A stretch of DNA of 64,000 nucleotides from Thermodesulfobacteriota bacterium (GTDB lineage: Bacteria; Desulfobacterota_D; UBA1144; Nemesobacterales; UBA2774). Within the stretch, counting starts at the first letter, position 1, and the number at the start of each line of letters is the position of its first letter. This document shows, one piece after another, positions 42,649 through 51,311 of this stretch. A program made the position numbers and the translations under genes. The DNA lies in assembly GCA_035325995.1 (NCBI GenBank), contig DAOKYU010000004.1, positions 235,026 to 299,025 on the forward strand, written 5' to 3'. Below the pieces are notes generated by a model. That model was not told the origin of the DNA. It saw nothing but the letters and a program-made list of their open reading frames with translations, and ran no database searches.

Positions 42649-44682
42649 TTATTTCTTCTTTCTTCTAAGTCTTCTTACACCGAAGGCAAAGGCTACCGGA
42701 ACCAGCGGTATAAGTACGTTAGCCATCGCGGTACCAAGCTGTACCGGAGCGCCGGCTATCGCACAGCTTCCGCCACCACCACCCGGACGATTCGTCGGCG
42801 AGGTCGTCGGCGGGGTCGTCGTCGGCGGGGTTAGCGTCGGCGGGGTCGTCGGGCCGGTCGTCGGACCAGTCGTCGGAGTCGTCGTCGGGCCACTCGGCGT
42901 GAAGTCGTCGCTGATGATCACGTTCTCGTCAATACCGAGCCTGAGGTAGCAAGCTTGGGTATCACCGCAGCTGTTGAATACCTCGAATTCATCCCAGATA
43001 CCGGCCGTTACCGCTACGAAAGCGGGAACCGGCCTGTATGACGGTTCGTACTGGTCAGCGAAGTTGATAAGAACAACGTCAGCGCCTGCGCCGGCTTCGT
43101 TGCCGGGAAGAACGTTGAACTGACCCGCCATGGCCGTCGGAGTGAAGCTGGTGAGGAACGAGTTCTCGGCGCCAGTGAGGATGAAGTCGCAATCGAGGGT
43201 AAGGTCGAACGCCTCAATGATTCTGAAGTTGTCGGCAAAAGCACCTACAGTGCCTCCATCCTGTACGCAGTCCTCCTTTTCTCCAGTGATGACCTGAACA
43301 ACATAGGAGAGACCAAGAAGAGCGTCCTGAGGAGCAGAAAGCGTGCCGGTTACAAAACCGGACCTCGTCGCGAAGTTATACGCAGGGAGACCCGGGGCGT
43401 CTACGCCGGTCGTATTCTGATTGCTCAACTGCTGACAGCTCTCGAGGCTAACAGGAGCAGTCCCATTACCAGTAAAGCTATAGCAGTTGCAATCCTCGAA
43501 TTCCGCGCTCGTCGGGAAGTTGGTTACGTCGATCGTACAAACCATCGCGTACTGGTCACACTCGTCAGCGTCGGTCAAGAGCGAAAGCTGGTAGCTGACT
43601 GTACCGTTCGTGGAACCGTTCTGGAGGTCACCCGGGGTGAAGATGTTGCTTTCCAGAACAGACACATTAGTTTCAACAACACCAGTATCGATCAAGTCTT
43701 CTGGAGTTCCAAACGATGCAGCAACTAATGAGGTTATAGAACCGAGACCTACGTTAGTCGACTGCCCATAATAGCTCGTTTCCGTAGCCGCAGAGGATCC
43801 CACGAAGGCCATAAACCTGTTGGCGTTAGGAGCGTCGCACTCAGGGTCTTCCGGATCGTCGCAAAGCGGAGGATTAACCGCCGGTGATATATCCGAAGCC
43901 TCTACTACAGAGGAATCACCCTGAACCTGGAACCATTCAGGAACGGAGCCAGGACCGGTTTCGAAAGAGCCGTTGTCGATGAGGTTAGCCGTTGCAGGCT
44001 CGTCCAAGTCGAAGCAGACTGCCGCCCTGTGATAGGCGTTCATGCCGTATTCATAACCGTCGGAGTCCACGACATAGGTCGTAGCCGCGAGGCCATTGTA
44101 GTCTACAGCGACGTCGGAGGAGGGGCATTCGTCAACGGCTGTTACCACGACGAAACCCTCTTTACCCTGAAGAACACCATCGTTGGGTTCTACGCCATCG
44201 TTGGTGATAAGGTCGCTGAAATCATATGCGTGAGTGTCGCCGCCGGTGTAGAAGTCACAGAAGTTAGTGAGCTCCTGACAATCAGCGCCGAGTATACGTA
44301 CGTGAACCACAGCAAATTCGTTGAACGCGTTGGTGACCTGGAGAACAGTCGTCCTGCCCTCGGCCTGCGTCCACCAGCTTACTGCCTGAGCGCCGTACAT
44401 GTTGGTCGGGAACGGCTGGTCGAAGTTGGTAAAGTCGACATGCATCCAATCCATGCCGCCAACCGCTCCTACGGCCGAGCCTTCAACCGTACCGATAAGA
44501 CCGGCGGAGAAGTCCCTTTCGGAGCCGGAGATGCCTATATCAAGCCAGCCCGTAGTGTTCGGAATGAATGGGCAGAACTGATTATCAGTGCCCAATTGCC
44601 CCTTAGCTTCGTTCTGGAACCCGAAGCCAAAGAGGACAAGCATAATTACAGCTATCAAAGAAAACCTTAACTTGCTTATCAT
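42649..44682 (-). CDS. Secreted protein with Thr/Pro linker and C-terminal anchor/sorting tail
   Basis: 677 residues. Signal peptide ends near NEAKGQ. The N-terminal 190 or so are paralogous to the next gene upstream (TVLQVTN...EF..VHV.I, a TGGDT..YD turn and DSDGYEYGMNA). The middle is a large Asp/Asn-rich beta-type region with paired cysteines. Near residue 600 a Thr/Pro repeat leads to GGGGGSC, then a hydrophobic helix and the basic end RRLRRKKK. This order (Gly-rich plus Cys, membrane helix, basic tail) resembles tripartite sorting signals such as MYXO-CTERM or GlyGly-CTERM, but I cannot assign a known class. AAAGGAGGA precedes the ATG. Function unknown; surface protein likely. Confidence 0.8.
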   Translation of the reverse strand: MISKLRFSLIAVIMLVLFGFGFQNEAKGQLGTDNQFCPFIPNTTGWLDIGISGSERDFSAGLIGTVEGSAVGAVGGMDWMHVDFTNFDQPFPTNMYGAQAVSWWTQAEGRTTVLQVTNAFNEFAVVHVRILGADCQELTNFCDFYTGGDTHAYDFSDLITNDGVEPNDGVLQGKEGFVVVTAVDECPSSDVAVDYNGLAATTYVVDSDGYEYGMNAYHRAAVCFDLDEPATANLIDNGSFETGPGSVPEWFQVQGDSSVVEASDISPAVNPPLCDDPEDPECDAPNANRFMAFVGSSAATETSYYGQSTNVGLGSITSLVAASFGTPEDLIDTGVVETNVSVLESNIFTPGDLQNGSTNGTVSYQLSLLTDADECDQYAMVCTIDVTNFPTSAEFEDCNCYSFTGNGTAPVSLESCQQLSNQNTTGVDAPGLPAYNFATRSGFVTGTLSAPQDALLGLSYVVQVITGEKEDCVQDGGTVGAFADNFRIIEAFDLTLDCDFILTGAENSFLTSFTPTAMAGQFNVLPGNEAGAGADVVLINFADQYEPSYRPVPAFVAVTAGIWDEFEVFNSCGDTQACYLRLGIDENVIISDDFTPSGPTTTPTTGPTTGPTTPPTLTPPTTTPPTTSPTNRPGGGGGSCAIAGAPVQLGTAMANVLIPLVPVAFAFGVRRLRRKKK
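42785..42900. repeat. Low-complexity GTCGTCGG-type repeat encoding the Thr/Pro linker
   Basis: Imperfect short repeats of GTCGTCGGCGGGG and variants encode the Pro/Thr linker of the secreted protein. Such repeats can change length by slippage; O-mannosylation of the Thr residues is a possibility given the PMT-like gene in the window. Confidence 0.7.
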
Positions 44683-44749
44683 TTATTTATCCTCCTTTTT
44701 TAAATTTGTTATGCATTCGCTATTCATCGATGTCACCCATCATCCGTCC

Positions 44750-45775
44750 TTAGTTGCCAGCCTCTTGAGCTATCTCAATGAAATCCGGGTCGGAGAGCCA
44801 GGAATCCATGGATCCGGTTCCGTCACCGTTGTTGAGACCAAGGAAGCCGACGAAATAGGTCGGGAACCCGCACTCACCCTCGAGGCTGTCGGTGCCGCCA
44901 CCGGAAACCAGCGGGTCTATGCAGATGTTGCCGACAAACGGAAGAAGGAGCCAGCCGGAATCAACCGGAAGAGCATCGCCTTCGAGCTTGCTCGTGTTAC
45001 AGATCCTCGCAAAGCCCTGGGTGTTCGGTACAGAGTTGTCTATACCAAGGTTGATCGAGTCAGGGTCGCAAGCGAATACGACCGGGCTGCAGGAGTTGAA
45101 ATTCTCGCTGTGGTCGAAAATGAGGTTCTGGCCACTAGAGCCCGCCCCACCAAACTGTGTGCCAACGCCAGGCGCAGCGTATACGTTGCGGCCGTCGAGA
45201 AGGTCGACATAGGTGATGCCGACTACGTCAGAGAAGGCAGGATCGTTCACGTTGTTGAAGTTGAGAACGTTTTCGAACTCACCCGGAACAAACAAGTCCT
45301 GCGGAACGAAGTCGGAAGAAGCAGCGTTCGTCCTGTACTCGTAACCCTCGGAGTCTATTATCCTGAACGAGCCGATGAGCGCGCCGGAAACGAAAGATTC
45401 CGTGGTGTCGAGAGTGATGGACACGAACCCGTAGCTGTCCGTAAGGTCGGGGTTACCCGGAAGGGCCGCCATGTCGTAAACTACGGTCTCGCCGGGGGTG
45501 AGGACGTCATTGAAGTCAACCTCGTTGCAAAAATCGTCGGCCTCGAAGACCTGCACGTGAATATCAAGGAACTCGTCCGAGGTGTTGGTAACCTGGACGA
45601 ATGTTTCCCTGCCGAGCTGATCGTAGTAGTAGATCAGCCTGTCAGCGCCGGTGTCCGTGTTGTCAATCGGATCGTAAAAATTGTTCGGACTGCCAGCGAA
45701 TGCCTGCATAGGTATAACAGCAAGTAATGCAAGCACTAAAAAGTACTTAAACTTGGATAAACTATCCTGTAGCAT
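44750..45775 (-). CDS. Secreted protein paralogous to N-terminal domain of 42649-44682
   Basis: 341 residues from the ATG at 45775 (AAGGAGG upstream); signal peptide cleaved near MQAFAGS. The first 150 residues after the signal align with the downstream paralog (ETFVQVTNTSDEFLDIHVQVFEA, a LTPGETVVYD turn and IDSEGYEYRTNA). It lacks the Thr/Pro linker and the C-terminal tail, so it is probably soluble or held by its partner. An in-frame ATG at 45826 has its own AGGAGG 6 nt upstream and would add 17 residues to the signal. The 67-bp gap and shared promoter suggest an operon. No known family recognised. Confidence 0.75.
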   Translation of the reverse strand: MLQDSLSKFKYFLVLALLAVIPMQAFAGSPNNFYDPIDNTDTGADRLIYYYDQLGRETFVQVTNTSDEFLDIHVQVFEADDFCNEVDFNDVLTPGETVVYDMAALPGNPDLTDSYGFVSITLDTTESFVSGALIGSFRIIDSEGYEYRTNAASSDFVPQDLFVPGEFENVLNFNNVNDPAFSDVVGITYVDLLDGRNVYAAPGVGTQFGGAGSSGQNLIFDHSENFNSCSPVVFACDPDSINLGIDNSVPNTQGFARICNTSKLEGDALPVDSGWLLLPFVGNICIDPLVSGGGTDSLEGECGFPTYFVGFLGLNNGDGTGSMDSWLSDPDFIEIAQEAGN

Positions 45776-45944
45776 TGAACCTTTCCTCCTTGTTTTGGTA
45801 TTGTTTATTAAGTTTTCTCTATTCATAGACATCCTCCTCTGGAATTTCCTGCGAAAATGGGAAATAGACTCCGGGTTTGCTCTCTACAGGCAACCTCCAA
45901 TCCTTTCGATATACAAATACCCGAGCATTTCACAACTGCACAGA

Positions 45945-45973
45945 ATTACAACATAGAATGAGTTTGTTGTCAA
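45945..45973 (-). promoter_or_regulatory. Strong promoter of secreted-protein operon
   Basis: On the minus strand, perfect TTGACA (45973-45968), a 17-nt spacer and TGTAAT (45950-45945). The predicted leader is about 110-160 nt, depending on which start is used. The closest match to the sigma-70 consensus I saw in the window. Confidence 0.65.
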
Positions 45974-46318
45974 GTCCTTTTCTCCGGGGCAAAGGCGAAC
46001 TTTCCGGACGGTCTGCATCAGACTCCTTCCTCCTCTGAATTACAGCAATTACATCACATATTATAACCCCTGTCAAGACTTTTTGGCATTAATAAATAAT
46101 GAGTACGGAGAGCCCGAAAACGGGGACCGGAAAGCCCCGAGCAGAGGTCCTGTAATCACCGCACGCTCGTCCCGGCCGTGAAACCGGACAGGGGGCCCGA
46201 AAGCGGCCCGAGAGGGCCCCGGAAGCGACCGCCTACGCAACCGCGAACAAACAGGTCCGGAATGGGGCCGCGGAGACCACTGGAATACCCGCGAAAACGG
46301 GCCGTTCCGACATACAAA

Positions 46319-46384
46319 CCAGTATAATCCGCCATACAATCCGACATAATCCACCATACAGCCCGACATAATCCGCCATACAGC
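46319..46384. repeat. Three 22-bp direct repeats
   Basis: Units begin at 46319, 46341 and 46363; the second and third differ at one base (CCGACATAATCC-A/G-CCATACAGC). A fourth, degraded unit starts at 46385 and contains a perfect TATAAT (46391-46396). The 22-bp spacing places each unit two helical turns apart on the same face, as for a cooperative binding site. Confidence 0.75.
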
Positions 46385-46471
46385 CCGGCATATAATCTGT
46401 TAGAATTAACGGAGCACGCCGATTTCGGCCACTCGGGCGGCCGGGCGGCGTGGGGGACGAACCTAATTAAT

Positions 46472-46500
46472 TTGATTGCCCAAGTATATGGTGTGATAAT
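46472..46500 (+). promoter_or_regulatory. Promoter of S41 protease operon
   Basis: TTGATT (46472-46477), 17-nt spacer, GATAAT (46495-46500) preceded by TGT, an extended -10. Predicted transcription start is about 25 nt before the TTG start codon. Confidence 0.6.
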
Positions 46501-46534
46501 ATCTAAGATATAACAACCGAAAGGAGAACCAATT

Positions 46535-49486
46535 TTGAAAAGCCTTTCCAGAAAAGCAAGTAAACTTCTTATACTCACCGCGGTGCTGGTCTTTTCCGCA
46601 TATCTTTTCTTTATATCTCCAAGTCTTTTAAATCTCGATCGAAATGCCGAAGCCGACAGCCTTAACATAACCAACGTCGTAATGCAATACGTGAAGAGAT
46701 ATTACGTAGACAAGTCCGCCGTCGAACCCAAAGCCATGCTGGTCGAGGGCCTGAACAGGCTGGAGCAGATAGTAGACGAGGTGCTCGTCGACTTCCCCCA
46801 GGGAGAGGACGGGGGGACGTTCGTGGTTCAGGTCGAGGGGGAAAAGTCCACCTTCGACATGAGCGGGGTGAACGACCTCGACCTCGTAACGGCGAGGCTC
46901 GAGCAGGTCTTCGAATTTATTACACCGCACCTTAAAGGGAACGACCCCAAGGTCAGCGATATCGAATACGCCGTGCTGGACCAGATGCTGACATCACTCG
47001 ACCAGCATTCGGGGATAATCACCCCCCAGATATACAAGGAGTTCATGATAGAGACCGAAGGGAGCTTCGGCGGGCTCGGCATAGTAATAGGCGTCAGGGA
47101 CGGAAACCTCACGGTCATATCACCGATAGAGGGCACCCCGGCCTACAGGATAGGGATAAAGCCCAACGACAGTATAGTGCAGATAGAGAACGAGTCGACG
47201 ATAAACATGTCGCTCATAGAGGCGGTGGGCAAGCTGAGGGGGCAAAAGGGGACCGAGGTTTCGATACACGTGATGAGGGAAGGACTTTCGGAGCCCAAGG
47301 AATACAAGATAGTAAGGGACACTATCGTCATAGAAAGCGTCGAAACGTTCGACCTCGAAGACGGAATCAAATACATAAGGATCAGGGACTTTCAGAAGAA
47401 CACGCTCGACAGCATACTCCACAGCCTTAACACGAGCCCCGAAATGCCGAGCGGTATAATACTCGACCTCAGGGGGAACCCGGGCGGTCTGCTCGACCAG
47501 GCGCAGAGGATCTCGGACCTCTTCCTTACGGACGGCGTCATAGTGACGACTCAGATAGGGAGCTCGTCAAAGCCCTATCACGCGAACAACAAGGACGAGG
47601 AGTTTACGGGGAAGGTGGTGGTTCTAGTCGACGCCGGGAGCGCGAGCGCGTCCGAGATCGTGGCGGGAGCGCTCAAGAACAACGAGCGGGCTATAGTCAT
47701 AGGCGAGAGGACGTTCGGCAAGGGCTCGGTGCAGCAGATATTCGACCTTAACGACGGCTCGGCGCTCAAGCTGACCATCGCGCAGTACCTGACGCCGGGG
47801 GACAAGTCGATACAGGACGTGGGCGTCACGCCGGACATCATGCTCCACCCGACGATATTCACGGGGGAATCTTCGGTCTTCCATCCGGATTCCGACAACC
47901 GCCTGAACCAGCCGCAGAAGAAAAATGCAAGGAAGAAACACGAGGTATTCGAGAAGCCCGTTTACAACATATCGTATCTCGACGAAAAGATAGAGCCCTC
48001 GGAGGACGACGCAGAGCCGATACCCGAAGAGGCGCTGACCAAGGATGAGAGGCGTAAAGCCCTAGACGAAGATTTTTACGTATCGCTCGCGAAGGACATT
48101 ATAGAAAATTCGAAGATGCAGTCGAGAGCGGAATCGCTCGGGGAGATCAAGCCGGACGTCGACAAGATCTCGAAGTCCGAGGAATACAAGATCGAGGATA
48201 AGTGGCACGCCCTCGGCGTCGACTGGTCGAACGGAAACGGGAAGATCGAAAAGCCTTCCATATCGACGGTTGTAACCCCGGCGAGGCCCGAGGTCAAGGC
48301 CGGGGAGAAGCTGGAGCTCAAGGTGGAAGTCGAGAACAAGGGGCAGGAGCCGGTGTACAGGCTCATGGCCACCACGAGGTCGGAGAACCCCGTCTTCGAA
48401 GGCAAGGAGCTCATATTCGGAAAGCTGGAACCCGGCGAGAAGAGGTCCTGGACCACGACGTTCGAGGTGCCGAAGTGGACGCTCACGAGGGACGACATAG
48501 TGAGCCTCGAATTCGTGGATGCGGCCAAGTCGCCCATTCCGGATTATAAGCTCGACGCCAGGACGACGGGACTCGAAAGGCCTCTCTATTCATATAATTA
48601 CGAGATAGTCGACGACGGGCGGCTGGGCTCGAGCGGCAACGGAAACGGAGTTCCCGAGGCCGGCGAGGAGATAGTGCTTCTGGTAAGGGTGAAGAACATC
48701 GGGCAGGGGACATCCGAGAAGACCGTTCTTACGCTGAAGAATAATTCGGGAGACAAGATATTCCTCGAAAAGGGACGGGCAGAAATAGAGAACCTCCCGC
48801 CCGGAGACGTGAGGGACGCGGCGTTCACGTTCGCCGTCAACAGCACGGAGCCCACGATAGATCTGGAGCTCCAGATAGTGGACGACGTATTCAAGGAAGG
48901 ACTCATCAGCAAGTCGAAAATACCCGGAGTCGGCGAGGGCGAGGGTTTCGTTCAGAAAGAGCTCTTCGTCACAGTGCCCGGCGAGGGCGCACCGATACGC
49001 GGCGGAAGCTTCAAGGACGCGCCGATAGTGGCGACGGCCGAGAAGGGAGCCACGTTCAGCGCGCTCGGACAGAACAGCAACTGGGTGAAGATAAAGCTCG
49101 ACAACGACTTCATCGGGTGGGCGAACAAGGACAAGGTCATAGTTTCGGAATCGCAGTCGGGGACGTCCGGGCAGGGGGCGCCGCAGTTCAGGAAGACGTT
49201 CGAGGCGCCGCCCATAATGAGCTTCACGCCTCCGCCCGCCACGACATCCGCGTCCACGATCACGCTCGACGGGAAGGTGACGAGCAACGACGGCGTCGAG
49301 CTCGTGTCGGTCTTCATAGGGGACAACAAGGTAGCGCTCATTCCGTCGGCGAAGAAGGAGCTTCCGGTGTCCGTCGAGATCAATCTCGATGAAGACGTAA
49401 ACCTGATCACGGTTATAGCCAAGGATACGAAGGGGCTTTTATCCAAGCAGTCGTTTGTCGTAAGGAAAGAGGCGCAGCAAGGGTAG
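46535..49486 (+). CDS. Large S41 C-terminal processing protease with extra C-terminal domains
   Basis: 983 residues, against roughly 400-680 in known Ctp/Prc proteases. A signal anchor opens the protein. The N-terminal helical part, a PDZ domain (about 170-250, SFGGLGIVIGVRDG) and the S41 domain follow, with catalytic Ser371 (SASASEI) and Lys396 (TFGKGSVQ). After an acidic linker come two beta-rich segments (about 585-800) like CARDB-type repeats, an SH3-like domain (about 815-880, SNWVKIKLDNDFIGWANKDKV) and a final Ig-like segment. It would cleave envelope proteins near their C-termini. The TTG start has AAGGAG at good spacing. It leads a plus-strand run with the permease and truA. Confidence 0.9.
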   Translation: MKSLSRKASKLLILTAVLVFSAYLFFISPSLLNLDRNAEADSLNITNVVMQYVKRYYVDKSAVEPKAMLVEGLNRLEQIVDEVLVDFPQGEDGGTFVVQVEGEKSTFDMSGVNDLDLVTARLEQVFEFITPHLKGNDPKVSDIEYAVLDQMLTSLDQHSGIITPQIYKEFMIETEGSFGGLGIVIGVRDGNLTVISPIEGTPAYRIGIKPNDSIVQIENESTINMSLIEAVGKLRGQKGTEVSIHVMREGLSEPKEYKIVRDTIVIESVETFDLEDGIKYIRIRDFQKNTLDSILHSLNTSPEMPSGIILDLRGNPGGLLDQAQRISDLFLTDGVIVTTQIGSSSKPYHANNKDEEFTGKVVVLVDAGSASASEIVAGALKNNERAIVIGERTFGKGSVQQIFDLNDGSALKLTIAQYLTPGDKSIQDVGVTPDIMLHPTIFTGESSVFHPDSDNRLNQPQKKNARKKHEVFEKPVYNISYLDEKIEPSEDDAEPIPEEALTKDERRKALDEDFYVSLAKDIIENSKMQSRAESLGEIKPDVDKISKSEEYKIEDKWHALGVDWSNGNGKIEKPSISTVVTPARPEVKAGEKLELKVEVENKGQEPVYRLMATTRSENPVFEGKELIFGKLEPGEKRSWTTTFEVPKWTLTRDDIVSLEFVDAAKSPIPDYKLDARTTGLERPLYSYNYEIVDDGRLGSSGNGNGVPEAGEEIVLLVRVKNIGQGTSEKTVLTLKNNSGDKIFLEKGRAEIENLPPGDVRDAAFTFAVNSTEPTIDLELQIVDDVFKEGLISKSKIPGVGEGEGFVQKELFVTVPGEGAPIRGGSFKDAPIVATAEKGATFSALGQNSNWVKIKLDNDFIGWANKDKVIVSESQSGTSGQGAPQFRKTFEAPPIMSFTPPPATTSASTITLDGKVTSNDGVELVSVFIGDNKVALIPSAKKELPVSVEINLDEDVNLITVIAKDTKGLLSKQSFVVRKEAQQG

Positions 49487-49490
49487 CGGG

Positions 49491-50429
49491 TTGACCGGCA
49501 AATTCTTACTCGCCCGCACCCTTACAGGAATCTTTGTCGTCTTTGCCGTAGCGACGATTACGTTCTTTATGTTAAGAACGCTGCCCGGCGGGCCGTTCGA
49601 CACCGAGAAGAAGCTGCCGCCCCGGATAAAAGAGAACATAGAGGCCAAGTACAGGCTCGACAAGCCGCTCTCGGTGCAGTACCTGGAATACATGAAGGAC
49701 CTCGCCCGGGGGGACTTCGGACCTTCTTATAAATACATAGACAGATCCGTAAACGAGATCATACGGGAGACCCTTCCCGTATCGGCGCAGCTCGGGCTTA
49801 TAAGCCTCGTCCTCGCCGTAGTCATCGGAAGCGCGGCTGGCATCGCGGCCGCGTCGAAGCAGGGAGGGGTTTTCGATTTCGCTTCCGTTTCCGTATCGAC
49901 GGCGCTGGTGTCGGTGCCTAGCTTCGTCGTGGGCGCAGTGCTGATATATTTCTTTTCGATAAAGCTCGGATGGCTCCCGCCCGCGTTGTGGGGAAAGCCC
50001 GAGAACTTCGTCCTTCCCGCGCTGACGCTCGCAGCGGCGCCCGCCGCTTATCTCGCGCGGCTTATGAGGGCGAGCATGCTCGACACGTCGAGGTCGCTGT
50101 ACGTGAGGACGGCGCGGGCGAAGGGGCTCGGACGCTTCACGATAACTACGAGGCATATATTAAGGAACGCCCTCATCCCGGTCGTCACCGTGCTGGGGCC
50201 GATAACGGCGTTTCTCGTGACGGGCTCTTTCGTAGTCGAATACATTTTCGCCATACCCGGGATCGGGAGGTTCTTCGTCCTCGCCGTATCGAACAGGGAT
50301 TACCCGCTCGTCATGGGAATAACGATTGTATATACAATCGTCCTCGTCCTGGCGAACCTTATCGTAGACATTTGCTACGCGCGCCTCGACCCGCGCATAA
50401 AGCTCGACGAGGGGAGCGCGAGGGGTTGA
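49491..50429 (+). CDS. DppB/OppB-type ABC transporter permease
   Basis: 312 residues with six membrane segments. The opening FLLARTLTGIFVVFAVATITFFMLRTLPGGPFD, the EAA loop ARAKGLGRFTITTRHILRNALIPV and the end motif LDPRIKL are those of peptide/nickel importers. It starts (TTG) 4 bp after the protease gene. The partner permease DppC, the ATPases and the binding protein are all absent from the window, so it is an orphan here or works with parts encoded elsewhere. Its stop overlaps the first of two candidate truA starts. Confidence 0.9.
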   Translation: MTGKFLLARTLTGIFVVFAVATITFFMLRTLPGGPFDTEKKLPPRIKENIEAKYRLDKPLSVQYLEYMKDLARGDFGPSYKYIDRSVNEIIRETLPVSAQLGLISLVLAVVIGSAAGIAAASKQGGVFDFASVSVSTALVSVPSFVVGAVLIYFFSIKLGWLPPALWGKPENFVLPALTLAAAPAAYLARLMRASMLDTSRSLYVRTARAKGLGRFTITTRHILRNALIPVVTVLGPITAFLVTGSFVVEYIFAIPGIGRFFVLAVSNRDYPLVMGITIVYTIVLVLANLIVDICYARLDPRIKLDEGSARG

Positions 50430-50473
50430 GGAACATAAAGCTCACCGAGGGGTTGCGGAATATAAAACTCACC
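50420..50473 (+). repeat. 27-bp tandem duplication of truA start region
   Basis: Copy 1 (50420-50446) and copy 2 (50447-50473) match at 24 of 27 positions. Each has GAGGGG directly before a TTG and encodes (M/L)RNIKLT. The repeat is in frame, so both TTG codons could start truA. Confidence 0.85.
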
Positions 50474-51187
50474 ATAGAATACGACGGCACGGAATACGTC
50501 GGGTGGCAGCGCCAGCCGTCGGGAAGGACGGTGCAGGCCGAGATAGAGCGGGCGCTCGAATCCATGACCGGCCAGAGGACCGTCGTGAACGGATCGGGCA
50601 GGACCGATTCCGGCGTCCACGCCCTCGGGCAGACGGCGAGCTTCAGGACGGAAAGCTCGCTCAGCCTCGCCCGGATTCACAAGGGGCTCAATTCGCTCCT
50701 GCCCCCGGACATAGCGATACTCCGGGCGGAAGAGATGGACCCCGCCTTTCACGCACAGCACTCGGCGAAGAGAAAGACGTACGTCTACGAGATACTGAAC
50801 CGCCCGGAGAGGTCGGCGATGCTGAGGGAGAGAGCGTGGCACGTATATCCCGAGCTCGATCCCGACGCCATGAAAGAGGCCGCGCTCGCGCTCGTCGGGG
50901 AGCACGACTTCAGGGCCTTTGCACACGCGGGGATAACGGTGAGGTCTACGGTCAGGACAGTCTTCCGGGCGGAGGCTGTGAAGAAGGGGGACTTTATAAC
51001 GTTCACGATCGAGGCCGACGGGTTTTTGAAGAGGATGGTGAGGCTGATCGTGGGGACGCTGGTGGAGGTGGGAAAGGGAAAGATCACGCCCGGGGACTTT
51101 TCGGACATACTCGACCGGGGCGAAAAAACGAAGCACGTCCACGCAGCCCCCGCACGCGGGCTGTACCTGAAAGAGGTTCTGTACTAG
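50453..51187 (+). CDS. truA: tRNA pseudouridine(38-40) synthase
   Basis: 244 residues from the second TTG, whose N-terminus MRNIKLTIEYDGTEYVGWQ is the standard family start. Catalytic Asp52 lies in GSGRTDSGVHA. It makes pseudouridine in the anticodon arm of tRNAs. An in-frame TTG at 50426 (TTGA overlap with the permease stop) would add nine residues (LRNIKLTEG) through a 27-bp tandem duplication. The open frame reaches far back into the permease gene, but that part is out of frame with the permease and not TruA-like. Third gene of the protease operon. Confidence 0.95.
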   Translation: MRNIKLTIEYDGTEYVGWQRQPSGRTVQAEIERALESMTGQRTVVNGSGRTDSGVHALGQTASFRTESSLSLARIHKGLNSLLPPDIAILRAEEMDPAFHAQHSAKRKTYVYEILNRPERSAMLRERAWHVYPELDPDAMKEAALALVGEHDFRAFAHAGITVRSTVRTVFRAEAVKKGDFITFTIEADGFLKRMVRLIVGTLVEVGKGKITPGDFSDILDRGEKTKHVHAAPARGLYLKEVLY

Positions 51188-51311
51188 GCCCCTGTCGTCC
51201 ATACATCGAGCGCCCCGCCCGGCCCATGCTTACGCTCAGGCCGAATCGTGTATAATTCCGTACTCACGGGCGGAATACGGGACACAAAACCACCAAAGAG
51301 GAAACGCCGAT

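Larger units (their letters stand above)
45833..46534. other. 0.7-kb divergent spacer between secreted-protein operon and protease operon
   Basis: Left third: promoter of the secreted-protein genes. Middle (about 46080-46300): GC-rich, with many short GGCCC/CCGG runs and no supported gene. Then three 22-bp direct repeats at 46319-46384, and at the right the promoter and ribosome site of the protease gene. The minus-strand frames here (98 and 172 codons) run through the repeats out of phase with them and look like chance. Confidence 0.6.

Noticed and set aside
46319..46400. CRISPR array
   Set aside because: The 22-bp units are directly adjacent with no spacers between them, and no cas genes are present.
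46156..46674. 172-codon minus-strand frame over the 22-bp repeats
   Set aside because: Crosses repeats whose length is not a multiple of three, overlaps the protease start and has no ribosome site.
49970..50452. Long N-terminal extension of truA into the permease gene
   Set aside because: The permease frame is clearly coding there and the extension does not resemble TruA; the family start fits the TTG at 50453.
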